Counted from the first letter of the stretch, positions 48,298 through 58,233 are shown. The stretch: DNA of 64,000 nucleotides from Gillisella terrae (GCF_004801395.1 NZ_SSOA01000014.1:17885-81884), one strand, 5' to 3'. Notes: generated by a model not told the origin, from the sequence alone. A program made the numbers and translations.

Positions 48298-49740
48298 TTA
48301 GCGCACCAGAATATTCTTGAACTGCCAAGGATCCTTGGTGTCCAGATCTTCCGGGAACAGGCCGGGGCGGCCATCCAGCGGGGTCCAGTCGGTGTAGTGG
48401 CCTTCAACCGGGCCAAGGTAAGGCATCTGCACTTCCAGGCAGCGTTTGTAATCCACCTCGTCGGCTTCCACGATACCGGCTTTGGGGTTTTCAATCGCCC
48501 AGACCATGCCGGCCAGAACCGCAGAGGTTACCTGCAAGCCGGTGGCGTTCTGGTACGGTGCAATTTCGCGGGTTTCTTCGAGCGAAAGGCGCGAACCATA
48601 CCAGTAAGCGTTTTTCTCATGGCCGTAGAGCAGAACGCCCAACTCGTCGACGCCATCCACCAGCTCGTTCTCATCGAGAACGTGTAGAACAGGCTGTGGC
48701 TTGCCGCCATTGCCGAACATTTCGTGCAGCGACAGAACGGCATCATTGGCCGGATGGTAGGCATAGTGGCAGGTTGGGCGGAAAGTGACTTCGCCATCCT
48801 TCTCAACCGTGAAGTAATCGGCAATCGAGATGGACTCGTTGTGCGTTACCAGGAAGCCGTATTGCGGGCCGGGGGTTGGGCACCAGGTGCGCACGCGGGT
48901 GTTGGCACCGGGCTGTTCCAGATAGATGGCCGCCTTGCAGCCCTTCTTGTGCTTCTTGGCGTTCTTCGGCATCCAGTTTTCATGGGTGCCCCAGCCCAGT
49001 TCGGCTGGCTGCAAGCCTTCAGAAATAAAGCCTTCCACCGACCATGTGTTCCAGAACACATCCAGCGGCTTGGGGTTCTTGGTGCGTTGGGTGTCGCGCT
49101 CGGCAATGTGAATGCCCTTGACGCCCACCTTTTTCATCAGCTTGGCCCAGCCTTCGCGGTCGTTCACCGTTGGCTCTTCAAACTTCAGGCCGATCTCATT
49201 GGCAAGGTTGACCAGTGCCTGCTTGACGAACCACGATACCATGCCCGGATTGGCACCGCAGGTCGACACAGCCGTGGTGCCGCCGGGGTTCTTGGCTTTT
49301 TCCTGACGCACGGTTTCGCGCAGCGCATAATTGGTGCGCTCGGAATTCTTCATGTTTTTATCGAAGTAGAAGCCGAGCCAAGGCTCAACAACGGTATCGA
49401 TATAGAGAACATCCAGCTTGCGGCAGAGCTTCATCAGGTCTAGCGAGCCGGTATCGACAGACAGATTGACGCAAAAACCCTGACCTTCACCTTCGGTGAG
49501 GAGCGGCTTCAGCAGATCCTTGTAGTTTTCCTTGGTCACATGCGCCTGAATGTGCTTCACGCCATGCTTTGCCAACAGCTCTGCATCGTCATTGCGCGGG
49601 TCAATCACCACCATCCGGCTCTTGTCGAATTTGAAATGGCGCTCGATCAGCGGCAGGGTGCCACGGCCGATAGAGCCGAAGCCGATCATGACGATCGGGC
49701 CGGTGATTTCGCCATAAACCGGATAGGTCTTGGTGGTCAT
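48298..49740 (-). CDS. hss: Homospermidine synthase
   Basis: NAD-dependent enzyme that makes homospermidine from putrescine; homospermidine is the main triamine of many rhizobia. 480 residues. The Rossmann motif is near the start (VMIGFGSIGRGTLPLIERHF), VVIDPRNDD follows, and VSTCGANPGMVSWFVK, NDREGWAKLMKKVG and WGTHENWMPKNAKKH are family blocks. It is a monocistron, with GGAGAGA upstream of the ATG and a small hairpin (GGCTGC/GCAGCC) in its leader. Confidence 0.94.
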   Translation of the reverse strand: MTTKTYPVYGEITGPIVMIGFGSIGRGTLPLIERHFKFDKSRMVVIDPRNDDAELLAKHGVKHIQAHVTKENYKDLLKPLLTEGEGQGFCVNLSVDTGSLDLMKLCRKLDVLYIDTVVEPWLGFYFDKNMKNSERTNYALRETVRQEKAKNPGGTTAVSTCGANPGMVSWFVKQALVNLANEIGLKFEEPTVNDREGWAKLMKKVGVKGIHIAERDTQRTKNPKPLDVFWNTWSVEGFISEGLQPAELGWGTHENWMPKNAKKHKKGCKAAIYLEQPGANTRVRTWCPTPGPQYGFLVTHNESISIADYFTVEKDGEVTFRPTCHYAYHPANDAVLSLHEMFGNGGKPQPVLHVLDENELVDGVDELGVLLYGHEKNAYWYGSRLSLEETREIAPYQNATGLQVTSAVLAGMVWAIENPKAGIVEADEVDYKRCLEVQMPYLGPVEGHYTDWTPLDGRPGLFPEDLDTKDPWQFKNILVR

Positions 49741-49871
49741 TCATTCTCTCCTTGGAGGCTGGCTGCGATCAGTGCAGCCCATGTCTTATTCGGTCTAGAT
49801 CACAAATCCGCGACAGAATAAAGACGCAACGCACGGACCCGCCGACGATACCCGGCTATTTGATGGTGGAC

Positions 49872-50153
49872 TTATGCGAGGGCCGCAACACCCTCGGTCA
49901 CGGTGGTCATCGCCACTTCTGTAATGTCATAATCAGCAATGCCATGGATGACAAAAGGATCAAGCGCCACAAAGGCTTCAATCTCGGCCCGGTCGCCCTT
50001 GGCGATGATCACGCCGCCGGTGCGCGGCACTTTGCGGCCAGAGGCTAAAAACCAGCCGCGCTCATAGCCTTGTTTAACCCAATCCATGTGCGGCTGCATA
50101 TGGACATCGGCCTGCGCAATGTCGGCTTTATAGGTCAGGGAAAGAATGATCAC
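49872..50153 (-). CDS. YciI-family protein
   Basis: 93 residues of the YciI/DGPF fold (dimeric alpha/beta). The conserved pattern MIILSLTYK...HMDWVKQGYERGWFLASGRKVPRTGGVI...DPFVIHGIADY is seen; a central His and the DPF motif mark the family. Biochemical role is unknown, with a possible catalytic His/Asp pair. Its start overlaps the end of the pabC-like gene by four bases (ATGA), so it is third in the pab operon. Confidence 0.88.
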   Translation of the reverse strand: MIILSLTYKADIAQADVHMQPHMDWVKQGYERGWFLASGRKVPRTGGVIIAKGDRAEIEAFVALDPFVIHGIADYDITEVAMTTVTEGVAALA

Positions 50154-50794
50154 GCCACGGCCTTTTGTTTTTCTGCCACCAGTTCGGCCCGGATCAGCCC
50201 GCGCAGCGAATTGCCGACAAACAGCGGGCGGTTGAGCAGATTGTCAGGCTTCAGCACATCAGCGCGGGCCTTGCGCTCGCGGATCAGGTCAGCGCGGAGG
50301 ATGCCGGGCAGCAGGCCACTGGTCAGGGGTGGGGTGATGAAGATGCCATCCGGTCCCTGCACGAAAATATTGGTGAAGGTGCCTTCGCACAGTTCGCCGC
50401 GCTCGTTCAGCAGCAGCACTTCATCGGCCTCATCTTTGGAAAATTCGGCGCGGGCCGCATCATACAGCTCACGCTTTGAGCTTTTGTGGCGATAAAGCGG
50501 ATCATCGGATTTCATCCGGTTTTTCTCGGCAATGCGAATGCGCCAGATGGTGTTTTCCTGCACAGGCTCAAAGGGTGAAGCTGTCACTTCGATCTTGCCA
50601 CGAAAATTCATGGTCAGGCGAACCCGCAATGGTTTTGATCCGCTAACCACTTCTTTCAAGGCAGCTTCCGGCTTGACGGGCAGGCGAAATCCCAGAGCAT
50701 CGGCCGAGCGGCTCAACCGGCGCATATGTTGCTCCAGCCGCAAAAATCCGGCGTCTGGCTCCCAGCGGAGCGTTTCAATCAGCGAGAAATCCAT
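50150..50794 (-). CDS. pabC: Class IV aminotransferase, probable aminodeoxychorismate lyase (PabC-like)
   Basis: PLP-dependent class IV enzyme of 214 residues, shorter than the ~270 of typical PabC. Early FSLIETLRWEPDAGF, the PLP lysine in RHKSSKRELYD and the phosphate-binding EGTFTNIFV plus TSGLLPGILR are present. It would convert 4-amino-4-deoxychorismate to p-aminobenzoate and pyruvate for folate; the pabB overlap (16 bases) supports this. No pabA is in the window. Confidence 0.85.
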   Translation of the reverse strand: MDFSLIETLRWEPDAGFLRLEQHMRRLSRSADALGFRLPVKPEAALKEVVSGSKPLRVRLTMNFRGKIEVTASPFEPVQENTIWRIRIAEKNRMKSDDPLYRHKSSKRELYDAARAEFSKDEADEVLLLNERGELCEGTFTNIFVQGPDGIFITPPLTSGLLPGILRADLIRERKARADVLKPDNLLNRPLFVGNSLRGLIRAELVAEKQKAVA

Positions 50795-51933
50795 TGATCA
50801 CCTACCGCAAACCGTGCCTTGAGCAGACATTCATCATATTCCGCCTTGGCATTCGAATCAAAAACAATACCACCGCCGACATTGAAAACCGCCCGTGACT
50901 GTTTGAAAAGTGTTAACGTGCGGATAGCGACAGAAAAACACATGTTTCCTTTTGGGTCACAATAGCCAATCGTGCCGCAATAGATATCCCTTGGTCCTGT
51001 TTCCAACTGATGCAGGATTTGCATGGCGCTGAGTTTGGGCGCGCCGGTGATGGAGCCACACGGAAACAGCGCTTCCATAATGTGTTCAAGACCAATGCCT
51101 GCCAAAAGCTTGCCGCGCACATGGCTGACCATCTGGTGAACGGTGGGGTAGGTCTCGATGTCAAACAATTTGGGCACGCTGAGGCTGCCTAGCTCAACGA
51201 TGCGGGAAATGTCATTGCGCAGCAGATCAACAATCATGCGGTTTTCGGCCTGGGTTTTTTCATCCGCCAGCATCGCCGCCTTGATGGCCTCGTCCTCAGC
51301 CACGCTTTGGCCACGCGCTGCCGTGCCCTTCATCGGATGGGTTTCGATGAAACCTTGATCATCAACCTTGAAAAACAGTTCCGGCGAGCGAGACACGATA
51401 GCGGGTCCACCGAGATCAACAAGCGCCCCATAATTCACTGGTTGCCGCTCGATCAGCGACCAGAACACTTCAACGGGTGTGCCGTGATACTCTGCCTCAA
51501 TCGGCATGGTCAGGTTTGCCTGATAGCAATCGCCTTCACGCAAATGTTGGTGCAGCCGCTCAAAGCGCAGGCTATAGGCTTCCAAATCCCATCCCGCGCG
51601 CGGGTTGGTGATCATTGGCTCATTGCGGGTGATCGGCAAGGCTTGCGCCAACCCATGGTCAGAGCCTGCGGGGGCGGAAAACACGCCGAATTGCAGCAGC
51701 GGCGTTTGCCGATTGGCGGGGATATGCGGCCTGAGCTTATCCTCAAACACAAAGCCCGCTTCATAGGCCATTGCACCCGCCAGCCAGAACCCGTTTGAGC
51801 GGGCCTGATCCAGCCGTTGCAAGGCGGGGATTACCTCATCGGCACTGTGGGCCGCAATGATCTCCACCGGATCGGTGAAGACCAAGGCGTCCCTGGTCTT
51901 GTCGTTTCGAAACAAGATATAAGGTGTTGTCAT
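50779..51933 (-). CDS. pabB: Aminodeoxychorismate synthase component I
   Basis: Chorismate-utilising enzyme (384 residues) that aminates chorismate for p-aminobenzoate. The chorismate-binding domain carries SRSPELFFKV, THPMKGTAARG, ENRMIVDLLRNDISR, FPCGSITGAPKLSAM and AIRTLTLF, with the last residues resembling PabB rather than TrpE. The N-terminal domain is short, as in the rhizobial single-component type. It overlaps pabC, and an M3 peptidase gene is upstream. Confidence 0.92.
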   Translation of the reverse strand: MTTPYILFRNDKTRDALVFTDPVEIIAAHSADEVIPALQRLDQARSNGFWLAGAMAYEAGFVFEDKLRPHIPANRQTPLLQFGVFSAPAGSDHGLAQALPITRNEPMITNPRAGWDLEAYSLRFERLHQHLREGDCYQANLTMPIEAEYHGTPVEVFWSLIERQPVNYGALVDLGGPAIVSRSPELFFKVDDQGFIETHPMKGTAARGQSVAEDEAIKAAMLADEKTQAENRMIVDLLRNDISRIVELGSLSVPKLFDIETYPTVHQMVSHVRGKLLAGIGLEHIMEALFPCGSITGAPKLSAMQILHQLETGPRDIYCGTIGYCDPKGNMCFSVAIRTLTLFKQSRAVFNVGGGIVFDSNAKAEYDECLLKARFAVGDQWISR

Positions 51934-51944
51934 GTGGGTTGGCC

Positions 51945-53804
51945 TCAGCCAGCTTTATCAAGCGCCTCCAGCTCATCAATCAGGCCTTCAATCATCGAAA
52001 GCCCCTTGGACCAGAAGGCGGGATCGGTGGCATCCAGCCCGAAGGGAGCCAGCAGTTCCGAGTGGTGCTTGGTGCCGCCTGCCTTGAGCAGATCGAAATA
52101 TTTCTGCTGAAAGCCGGAATCGGCATTCTGATAGACAGCATAGAGCGAATTGACGAGGCAATCGCCAAAGGCATAGGCATAAACATAGAAAGGCGAGTGG
52201 ATGAAGTGGGGAATATAGGCCCACCATGTCTCATAGCCCTCGGAGATTTTGATGGCCGGGCCAAGGCTCTCGCCCTGTACCGAAAGCCACAGCTCGCCGA
52301 TTTTCTCCGCCGTCAGCTCGCCGTCCTTGCGGGCGGTGTGCAGCTTGCGTTCAAAATCATAGAACGCAATCTGGCGAACCACGGTGTTGATCATGTCCTC
52401 CACCTTTTGCGCCAGCATCGCCTTGCGCTCGCGCGCGTCACTGGTCTTGTCCAGCAGCGCCCGGAAGGTCAGCATCTCGCCAAAAACGGATGCCGTTTCG
52501 GCCAAGGTCAGCGGCGTCTGACACATCAACGCGCCTTGATCCCCAGCCAGAACCTGATGCACACCATGGCCCAGTTCATGGGCCAGCGTCATCACATCGC
52601 GCGGACGGCCAAGGTAATTGACCAGAACATAAGGATGAGCCGATGGCACAGTGGGGTGAGCAAAGGCACCCGGAGCCTTGCCGGGGCGGGCAGGGGCATC
52701 AATCCAGCCGCCATCAAAGAAGCGGCCCGCGATTTCGGCCATGTCCGGTGCAAAATTGCCGTAAGCAGAGAGAACCGTGTCCTTTGCCTCATTCCAAGTT
52801 ATCAGCCGATCAGAGCTTTCCGGCAACGGCGCATTGCGATCCCAGAAATTCATGGTCTCCATGCCCAGCCACTTTGCCTTCATGGCATAGTAACGATGCG
52901 ACAGACGCGGATAGGCCTCCTTGACGGCAGCAGCCAGCGCATCGACCACCGGACGCTCCACGCGGTTGGACAGGTGGCGGCTGTCGGCAATATCATCAAA
53001 GCCGCGCCAGCGATCAGAAATTTCCTTGTCTTTCGCCAGCGTGTTGGTGACCAACACGAAAATGCGGATATTGTCCTTGAAGGTTTTGGAGAGCGCTTCC
53101 GCTGCCTTCTGGCGGGTGGCAGGGTTTGGGTCTTGCAACATGTTCAAGGTCGGCTCCAGCGTCTGACTGGTACCATCAACGTCAAACTTCAGGCTGGCCA
53201 AAGTTTCATCAAACAGACGATTGAAAGCGCTGGCACCGGTCTGGGATTTTTCCAAAAACAGCTGTTCAATCTTGTCATCCAGCTGGTGCGGCTTATCCTT
53301 GCGCAAGTCCACCAGCCATGGCTTGTAATGGGCGGTGGCCGCATCACGGGCAATGGCGGCATCTATCACCGCGTCGTCCAGACGGTTCAGCTCCAGCGTG
53401 AAAAACAGCAAGTGGGCTGCGAGATCGGTGATTTTGGCCTGCACATCGCCAAAAAATTTGCCACTGGCCGGATTGGTCATGTCTTTATAATAATAGAGGC
53501 CAGCGTAGGAGCCGATTTTGCCCAGCAAATCCTCAAGCTGTTCAAAATCCTTCAGCGCGCCGCCAAGGCCCTGATCACCATCATTGTGTGCAGCCTTTTC
53601 CAGCCGGCCTTTCCATTTTGTCTCAAAGGCAAGACTCATCGCTTCCGCTTTGGCCAGATCGGCCTTGAAAGCCTCGGAGTCTGTGCCGGGATAAAGATCG
53701 TCCAGCCGCCATACAGGAAGTGCGCCAAGCTCTGTCTGAGAGGAATCGGAGGCGGAGGTTTCCGATACAGAATGGCAAGACTTGTTAACGGCAGTGAAAC
53801 GCAT
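51945..53804 (-). CDS. pepF: Oligoendopeptidase F (M3 metallopeptidase)
   Basis: Cytoplasmic zinc oligopeptidase of 619 residues. The HExxH motif is in LAHELGHGVHQ near residue 408, followed by the downstream Glu in LAETASVFGEM. The start is the ATG at 53804 with AAGGA nine bases upstream; a frame of 12 further codons is probably not translated. It lies 11 bases upstream of pabB on the same strand and may be co-transcribed. Confidence 0.92.
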   Translation of the reverse strand: MRFTAVNKSCHSVSETSASDSSQTELGALPVWRLDDLYPGTDSEAFKADLAKAEAMSLAFETKWKGRLEKAAHNDGDQGLGGALKDFEQLEDLLGKIGSYAGLYYYKDMTNPASGKFFGDVQAKITDLAAHLLFFTLELNRLDDAVIDAAIARDAATAHYKPWLVDLRKDKPHQLDDKIEQLFLEKSQTGASAFNRLFDETLASLKFDVDGTSQTLEPTLNMLQDPNPATRQKAAEALSKTFKDNIRIFVLVTNTLAKDKEISDRWRGFDDIADSRHLSNRVERPVVDALAAAVKEAYPRLSHRYYAMKAKWLGMETMNFWDRNAPLPESSDRLITWNEAKDTVLSAYGNFAPDMAEIAGRFFDGGWIDAPARPGKAPGAFAHPTVPSAHPYVLVNYLGRPRDVMTLAHELGHGVHQVLAGDQGALMCQTPLTLAETASVFGEMLTFRALLDKTSDARERKAMLAQKVEDMINTVVRQIAFYDFERKLHTARKDGELTAEKIGELWLSVQGESLGPAIKISEGYETWWAYIPHFIHSPFYVYAYAFGDCLVNSLYAVYQNADSGFQQKYFDLLKAGGTKHHSELLAPFGLDATDPAFWSKGLSMIEGLIDELEALDKAG

Positions 53805-54351
53805 GATGAAGTCCTTTTTCCCGGAGCGGTCTTTCTTCACAAGAGATGAAAGCCGCGTCCATTCTTAACAATGCTTGGTTTTGTCATAGCATGGGTGAGG
53901 CTTTGAGCAACACCGGCAGCCGCCCCAATCATCATGCCACGTCTCTGGAAATGATTGAAAATGCTTAACCAAGCGCACGCGCCACCCCGTCACTATATAG
54001 GATGCTGTGCCGATGTTTGACATATCGGCGCGAATGATTTCGCTTCGCTGTGCCAGAAATGGTCTTTTCTGTGGCTTTTACAATTTTTTTTGGCCAAACT
54101 GTATCGAAGCGGGTAATTTGATGGCCTATAGATAAAATCCTAACAAAAGTTCCAACCTGTTTTTCAAGACTCTGTGACATTTTCGGATACAGAGGGCTGA
54201 TATGCACCTGCCGCGTGTCGCATTCGCAGTAGATGGTTCTGCCCATAGTGAAGATGGCGATAATGTCCGTCGTCTAATTATTTCCGGATCACACATGTGG
54301 TCGATGTTTTAAACCGGCGCCAGACGCCACAATGAACCCGGGGAGCTTAAA
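53805..54351. other. Divergent intergenic region between pepF and the NtrC-like gene
   Basis: 547 bases without a convincing gene; the short frame on the minus strand at 53965-54246 lacks family features and a ribosome site. Partly AT-rich (54060-54180). It should contain both promoters. Confidence 0.45.
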
Positions 54352-55899
54352 TTGACCGCTCATATTCTCGTTGTCGATGACGATCCAGTTCAACGTCGTC
54401 TTTTGAAGGCTGCTGTGGAAAGTCAGGGGCATGTGGCCCACTTGGCTGAAGATGGCGAAGCAGGTCTGGAATATTTCCGCCTTCATCGCTCGGAAATTTC
54501 TGTTGTTCTTCTCGATTTGATGATGCCGGGTCTGTCTGGCCTTGATTTTCTGATTGCCGTCGGCGGCCAGGAGGTCGATGTGCCGGTGATTGTACAGACC
54601 GGGCAGGGCGGTATTGATACGGTGGTGCAAGCCATGCGGGCGGGAGCCTTTGACTTTGTGGTCAAGCCCGTCACGCCAGAGCGCATCGCCGCCGCCGTTG
54701 CCAATGCGCTCAAAGTTGACCAGCGTGATTCCAAAACCCGCCCAGCCCGCCGCTCGCGCTCCGGTGCGGTAAGCTTTAGCGATATTATTTCGGCAAGCCC
54801 TGCCATGACGCGGGTTGTGGATCTGTCGCGCCGTGCCGCGCAGTCCACCATTCCGGTGGTGCTGGAAGGTGAATCCGGCGTTGGCAAGGAAATGGTGGCG
54901 CGCGCCATTCAGGCGGCATCCGATCGCAGCAGCCGTCCTTTTGTGACCGTCAATTGCGGTGCCATTCCGGCCAATATGGTCGAGAGTGTGCTGTTTGGCC
55001 ACGAAAAGGGTGCTTTTCCGGGTGCCACAGAGCGCCATATTGGTAAATTCGTCGAGGCCGATGGCGGCACGCTGTTTTTGGATGAGATCGGCGAGTTGCC
55101 GCTGGATACGCAGGTCAAGCTGCTGCGGGCCGTGCAGGATGGCGAAATTGAAGTCATGGGCGCTGCCCGTCCGCAAAAGGTCAATGTGCGGCTGATTTCA
55201 GCGACAAACAAGGATCTGATTGCCGAAGTGAAGGCCCAGCGCTTCCGCGAAGACCTGTATTATCGCCTCAACGTTTTCCCCATCACCATTCCGGCGCTTC
55301 GCCGCCGCAAGGAAGATGTGCCTTTCCTGGCGCGCGCCTTTGTTGAGCGCTTCTCAGCAGAGCAGCGTCTGCCGCGCCCGCTCACGCTCACTGCCGGAGC
55401 TTTGGCGCTTTTGACCGCCTTTGACTGGCCGGGCAATATTCGCCAGCTGGAAAACGCCATTTACCGGGCCATCATTCTGGCCGAAGGCGTCGAGCTGACT
55501 GAAAATGACTTCCCGCAGATTTTGGCGCAAATTCCCGGTGGTTTGTCGCAGGATCGGTTCTGGTCGGGTGTTTCTGGTCTGTCCGACAGCCTGGCAGAGG
55601 CCAGTGCGGCACAACGCCACACCGATCGGCCGGAACTGGCGTTTATTGATCGCCTTCCGGCACCTCGGGCGGATGATCGGGGCGCGGTTGGCGACAATGT
55701 TATCATCAGTGTTGATGATAGTGGGGACGTTCGCCGTCTGGCCGAAATTGAAGAAGAGTTGATCCGGTTTGCCTTGAAATTCTACCGTGGACAAATGAGC
55801 CAGGTGGCGCGCAAACTTGGCATTGGCCGCTCGACGCTCTATCGTAAACTGAAGGATTACGGCATCGATCCTGATGATCCACAGAAAAATGCAGCCTGA
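54352..55899 (+). CDS. NtrC-family response regulator with altered GAFTGA motif
   Basis: 515 residues from a TTG start with GGGGAG nine bases upstream. Receiver domain 1-118 (D9/D10/D11, phospho-D55 in LLDLMMPG, K105), AAA+ domain ~143-375 with Walker A GESGVGKE (173-180), Walker B GGTLFLDEIGELP, and R-finger region RFREDLYYRLNVF. C-terminal Fis-type HTH (QMSQVARKLGIGRSTLYRKL). The sigma-54-contacting loop reads GAFPGA (220-225): Pro223 replaces the essential Thr, by a codon CCG that differs from ACG in one base. It therefore may not activate sigma-54. No partner histidine kinase is adjacent. Confidence 0.9.
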   Translation: MTAHILVVDDDPVQRRLLKAAVESQGHVAHLAEDGEAGLEYFRLHRSEISVVLLDLMMPGLSGLDFLIAVGGQEVDVPVIVQTGQGGIDTVVQAMRAGAFDFVVKPVTPERIAAAVANALKVDQRDSKTRPARRSRSGAVSFSDIISASPAMTRVVDLSRRAAQSTIPVVLEGESGVGKEMVARAIQAASDRSSRPFVTVNCGAIPANMVESVLFGHEKGAFPGATERHIGKFVEADGGTLFLDEIGELPLDTQVKLLRAVQDGEIEVMGAARPQKVNVRLISATNKDLIAEVKAQRFREDLYYRLNVFPITIPALRRRKEDVPFLARAFVERFSAEQRLPRPLTLTAGALALLTAFDWPGNIRQLENAIYRAIILAEGVELTENDFPQILAQIPGGLSQDRFWSGVSGLSDSLAEASAAQRHTDRPELAFIDRLPAPRADDRGAVGDNVIISVDDSGDVRRLAEIEEELIRFALKFYRGQMSQVARKLGIGRSTLYRKLKDYGIDPDDPQKNAA

Positions 55900-55910
55900 T
55901 TTTTAAGGCG

Positions 55911-55949
55911 AAGGGCGTGTTTCCAAGATGAAGCGCGCCCTTTTCTTTT
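55911..55949 (+). terminator. Probable terminator of the NtrC-like gene
   Basis: AAGGGCGTG...CGCGCCCTTTTCTTTT: seven-pair stem with one G-T pair and a T-rich tail, 12 bases after the stop. Confidence 0.65.
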
Positions 55950-56282
55950 GAGGGATGCGTTGCGCATTCTGATATGCTATAGCACCGCCCGTGACATAAG
56001 ATGCGTCGTGACATAAGGTGCGTAGAGGCGCTTTTATAAGATAAGCACTTTTGCGAAAATTTTGCTTTAATGACCAATCCTGTTCGGTGCCGATATAAGC
56101 AGATTCGCTAATCTGTTAACCTCCGGGTAAGGATGATTGATTACTGCTTGTCAATGGCTTGTTATGGATTGGTTCACCATATATGAATCAATTTCGTTGG
56201 TGTGGTTTTTTTGCCATGTAACCACCGCATTTCACAGTCATGTGATAGCGTATTCAATGTAGGTTTCTGACGGGGACGGATT
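55950..56282. other. Intergenic region upstream of the DUF882 gene
   Basis: No gene or repeat recognised; AT-rich, presumably the promoter of the DUF882 gene. Confidence 0.45.
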
Positions 56283-58202
56283 TTGCAGATATCTGGTGTA
56301 TTTGTATCGCCCAACGGGCAAGGCGGGCGGCTTGGTCGCTTGGCTATGCTATGGGCCAGTATGTCCAGAACTGCGCTGATGGCATGTGTTCTTGTCGTTA
56401 TGGCCATGTCGGGCCTTTTCGCCAGCGCCCAGACAGCGGCTGCCGAAACCCGCTCCCTGAAGATCTATTTTGTCCACACAGGCGAAAAGCAGGACATCAT
56501 CTTCAAGCGCAATGGCCGCTATGATCCCAAGGGCTTGCAGGCGCTGAACTATATTCTGCGCGATTGGCGTCGCAATGAAGCCACCAAAATGGATCCCCGC
56601 CTGTTCGACCTCGTGTGGTCGGTTTACAAACAATCACGTTCCAGCGGTTATATCTACGTCGTATCCGGTTATCGTTCGCCCGCCACCAATGCCATGCTGC
56701 GCTCGCGCTCGCGCGGTGTTGCCAAGGAAAGCCAGCATATGCATGGCACGGCGATGGACTTTTTCATTCCCGGAACACCCTTGAAAACGCTGCGCGATAT
56801 TGGCCTGAAAATGCAGGCAGGTGGCGTTGGCTATTATCCCAATTCCGGCTCACCGTTCGTGCATATGGATGTCGCTGGAGTTCGCTCCTGGCCGCGCTTG
56901 CCGCGTGACGAGCTGGTTCGACTGTTCCCGGATGGGAAAACCCTTCACATTCCTGCCGATGGAAGACCCTTGCCGGGTTATCAGGTGGCAATGGAAGAAT
57001 ATAAGCGACGATTGGGGTCTCAACAGATCCTGATGGCGGACAGCAGTTCGTCTTCGCATCGAAAATCGAAGAATCTCTTTGCCATGCTGTTTGGCGGTGG
57101 TGATGAGGATGAGGGCGACGAGGATGTCGCGCCAGCCAGGGCAACGGCCCCACCACCTGTTGCGCGTCAGCAGCAGGAGTTGACCAACCCGTCGCCGGTG
57201 GTTGTGGCATCTGCTGCACCTGCGCCATCCATGCCTGATATTTCAGCGCCGGTTCCTCTGAGCAGGCCGACCTCGACGCAGGGTAATGACAGTCTCGCCG
57301 TTGCGCTTTATTCCCCAGGTGGGCGGAACGCGGCTGAAGATGCACTGCAAAAGGTTGCCAGCAATCAGCCGACATCCATTCCGTTTGGCAAGGCAAATGC
57401 TGGCGACGGATATCAGGATCTCTCGGAGTATAAGATTCCCGTACCTACCATGCTGGATGCGCGCGGCATGAAGGGTGATGGAGAAAATGTGATGACGGCG
57501 TCGCTGGCTCCAGGGTCGCTGCCACCTGTCGAGGATGGCGTTATGCGCATCCCTGTACCGGCTGGCCGACCAGCTCTGGCTGATGCCATTGCGGCCACAA
57601 TGCCGCAACAGGATGTGGCATCTGCCAATGCGCAGCGTGAGCCTGCAACCGTAGAAGAAGCCATGCTGTCGCCCGCTGCGGCCAAGGCTCTGGAAATGAG
57701 TGAGGCGGCCTCCGAGAAGGTAGCGACCGTCACGCCGCTTGATCGCCCGGCTGAAGACGCGGCTGCACAGGTTGCGGCTGTGCCGGAACCACGGCCATAT
57801 ATTGTCGCGCCCGCCGCATCGACGCCAAAGCAGGAGCTTGCCTCGCTTGAACCTGTGTCACCGTCGGCAAAGCGCCGGAGTGGCGAGTTTGGTGATGTGT
57901 TTGATCAGCCAAAAGCGGCGGCTCAGGCCATTGAAGCCAGCGTGCCGGTGAAGGGTGCGCGTCCGGGGCCAAGCGAAGCGGAAGTGGCCACACGCGGCAT
58001 GTCGGGTGGCAAGGTTCTGACCCGCGCCATGCTATCGCAATGGGCCATGGCCAAGAACCATATCGAAGCGCCGTCTACGGTCAGCCGAGGTGGACGTGTG
58101 GTGATTGATCCGCCAGCAACAGCCCCTAAGGAAGCTCTGCCGGTTGGTTTCTCGGAGAAGGCTCCGCGTATCGATCCTGCCCGCTTCGGTGCTATTCGCT
58201 AA
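56283..58202 (+). CDS. DUF882 / peptidase M15-like (YcbK) secreted protein with long disordered tail
   Basis: 639 residues from a TTG, or ~618 from the ATG at 56346; GGGGACGGA precedes the TTG. A late hydrophobic signal (ALMACVLVVMAMSGLFASAQ) ends near residue 50. The catalytic domain (~58-215) is of the peptidase_M15/DUF882 type: SGYRSPATNAML, the metal ligands in SQHMHGTAMDFFIPG, and GSPFVHMDVAGVRSWPRL. It presumably acts on peptidoglycan cross-links. Beyond ~240 there are ~400 Ala/Pro/Val-rich residues without recognisable fold. A terminator follows. Confidence 0.85.
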   Translation: MQISGVFVSPNGQGGRLGRLAMLWASMSRTALMACVLVVMAMSGLFASAQTAAAETRSLKIYFVHTGEKQDIIFKRNGRYDPKGLQALNYILRDWRRNEATKMDPRLFDLVWSVYKQSRSSGYIYVVSGYRSPATNAMLRSRSRGVAKESQHMHGTAMDFFIPGTPLKTLRDIGLKMQAGGVGYYPNSGSPFVHMDVAGVRSWPRLPRDELVRLFPDGKTLHIPADGRPLPGYQVAMEEYKRRLGSQQILMADSSSSSHRKSKNLFAMLFGGGDEDEGDEDVAPARATAPPPVARQQQELTNPSPVVVASAAPAPSMPDISAPVPLSRPTSTQGNDSLAVALYSPGGRNAAEDALQKVASNQPTSIPFGKANAGDGYQDLSEYKIPVPTMLDARGMKGDGENVMTASLAPGSLPPVEDGVMRIPVPAGRPALADAIAATMPQQDVASANAQREPATVEEAMLSPAAAKALEMSEAASEKVATVTPLDRPAEDAAAQVAAVPEPRPYIVAPAASTPKQELASLEPVSPSAKRRSGEFGDVFDQPKAAAQAIEASVPVKGARPGPSEAEVATRGMSGGKVLTRAMLSQWAMAKNHIEAPSTVSRGGRVVIDPPATAPKEALPVGFSEKAPRIDPARFGAIR

Positions 58203-58233
58203 CGCTTTCATTGTGTGACAGGATTTTCAGAGG

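Noticed and set aside
51924..53849. A 641-codon plus-strand frame opposite pepF
   Set aside because: Antisense shadow; the M3 peptidase with HELGH on minus is convincing.
53965..54246. A 93-codon minus-strand frame in the pepF/NtrC-like intergenic region
   Set aside because: No ribosome site, no domain, unlike codon use of neighbours.
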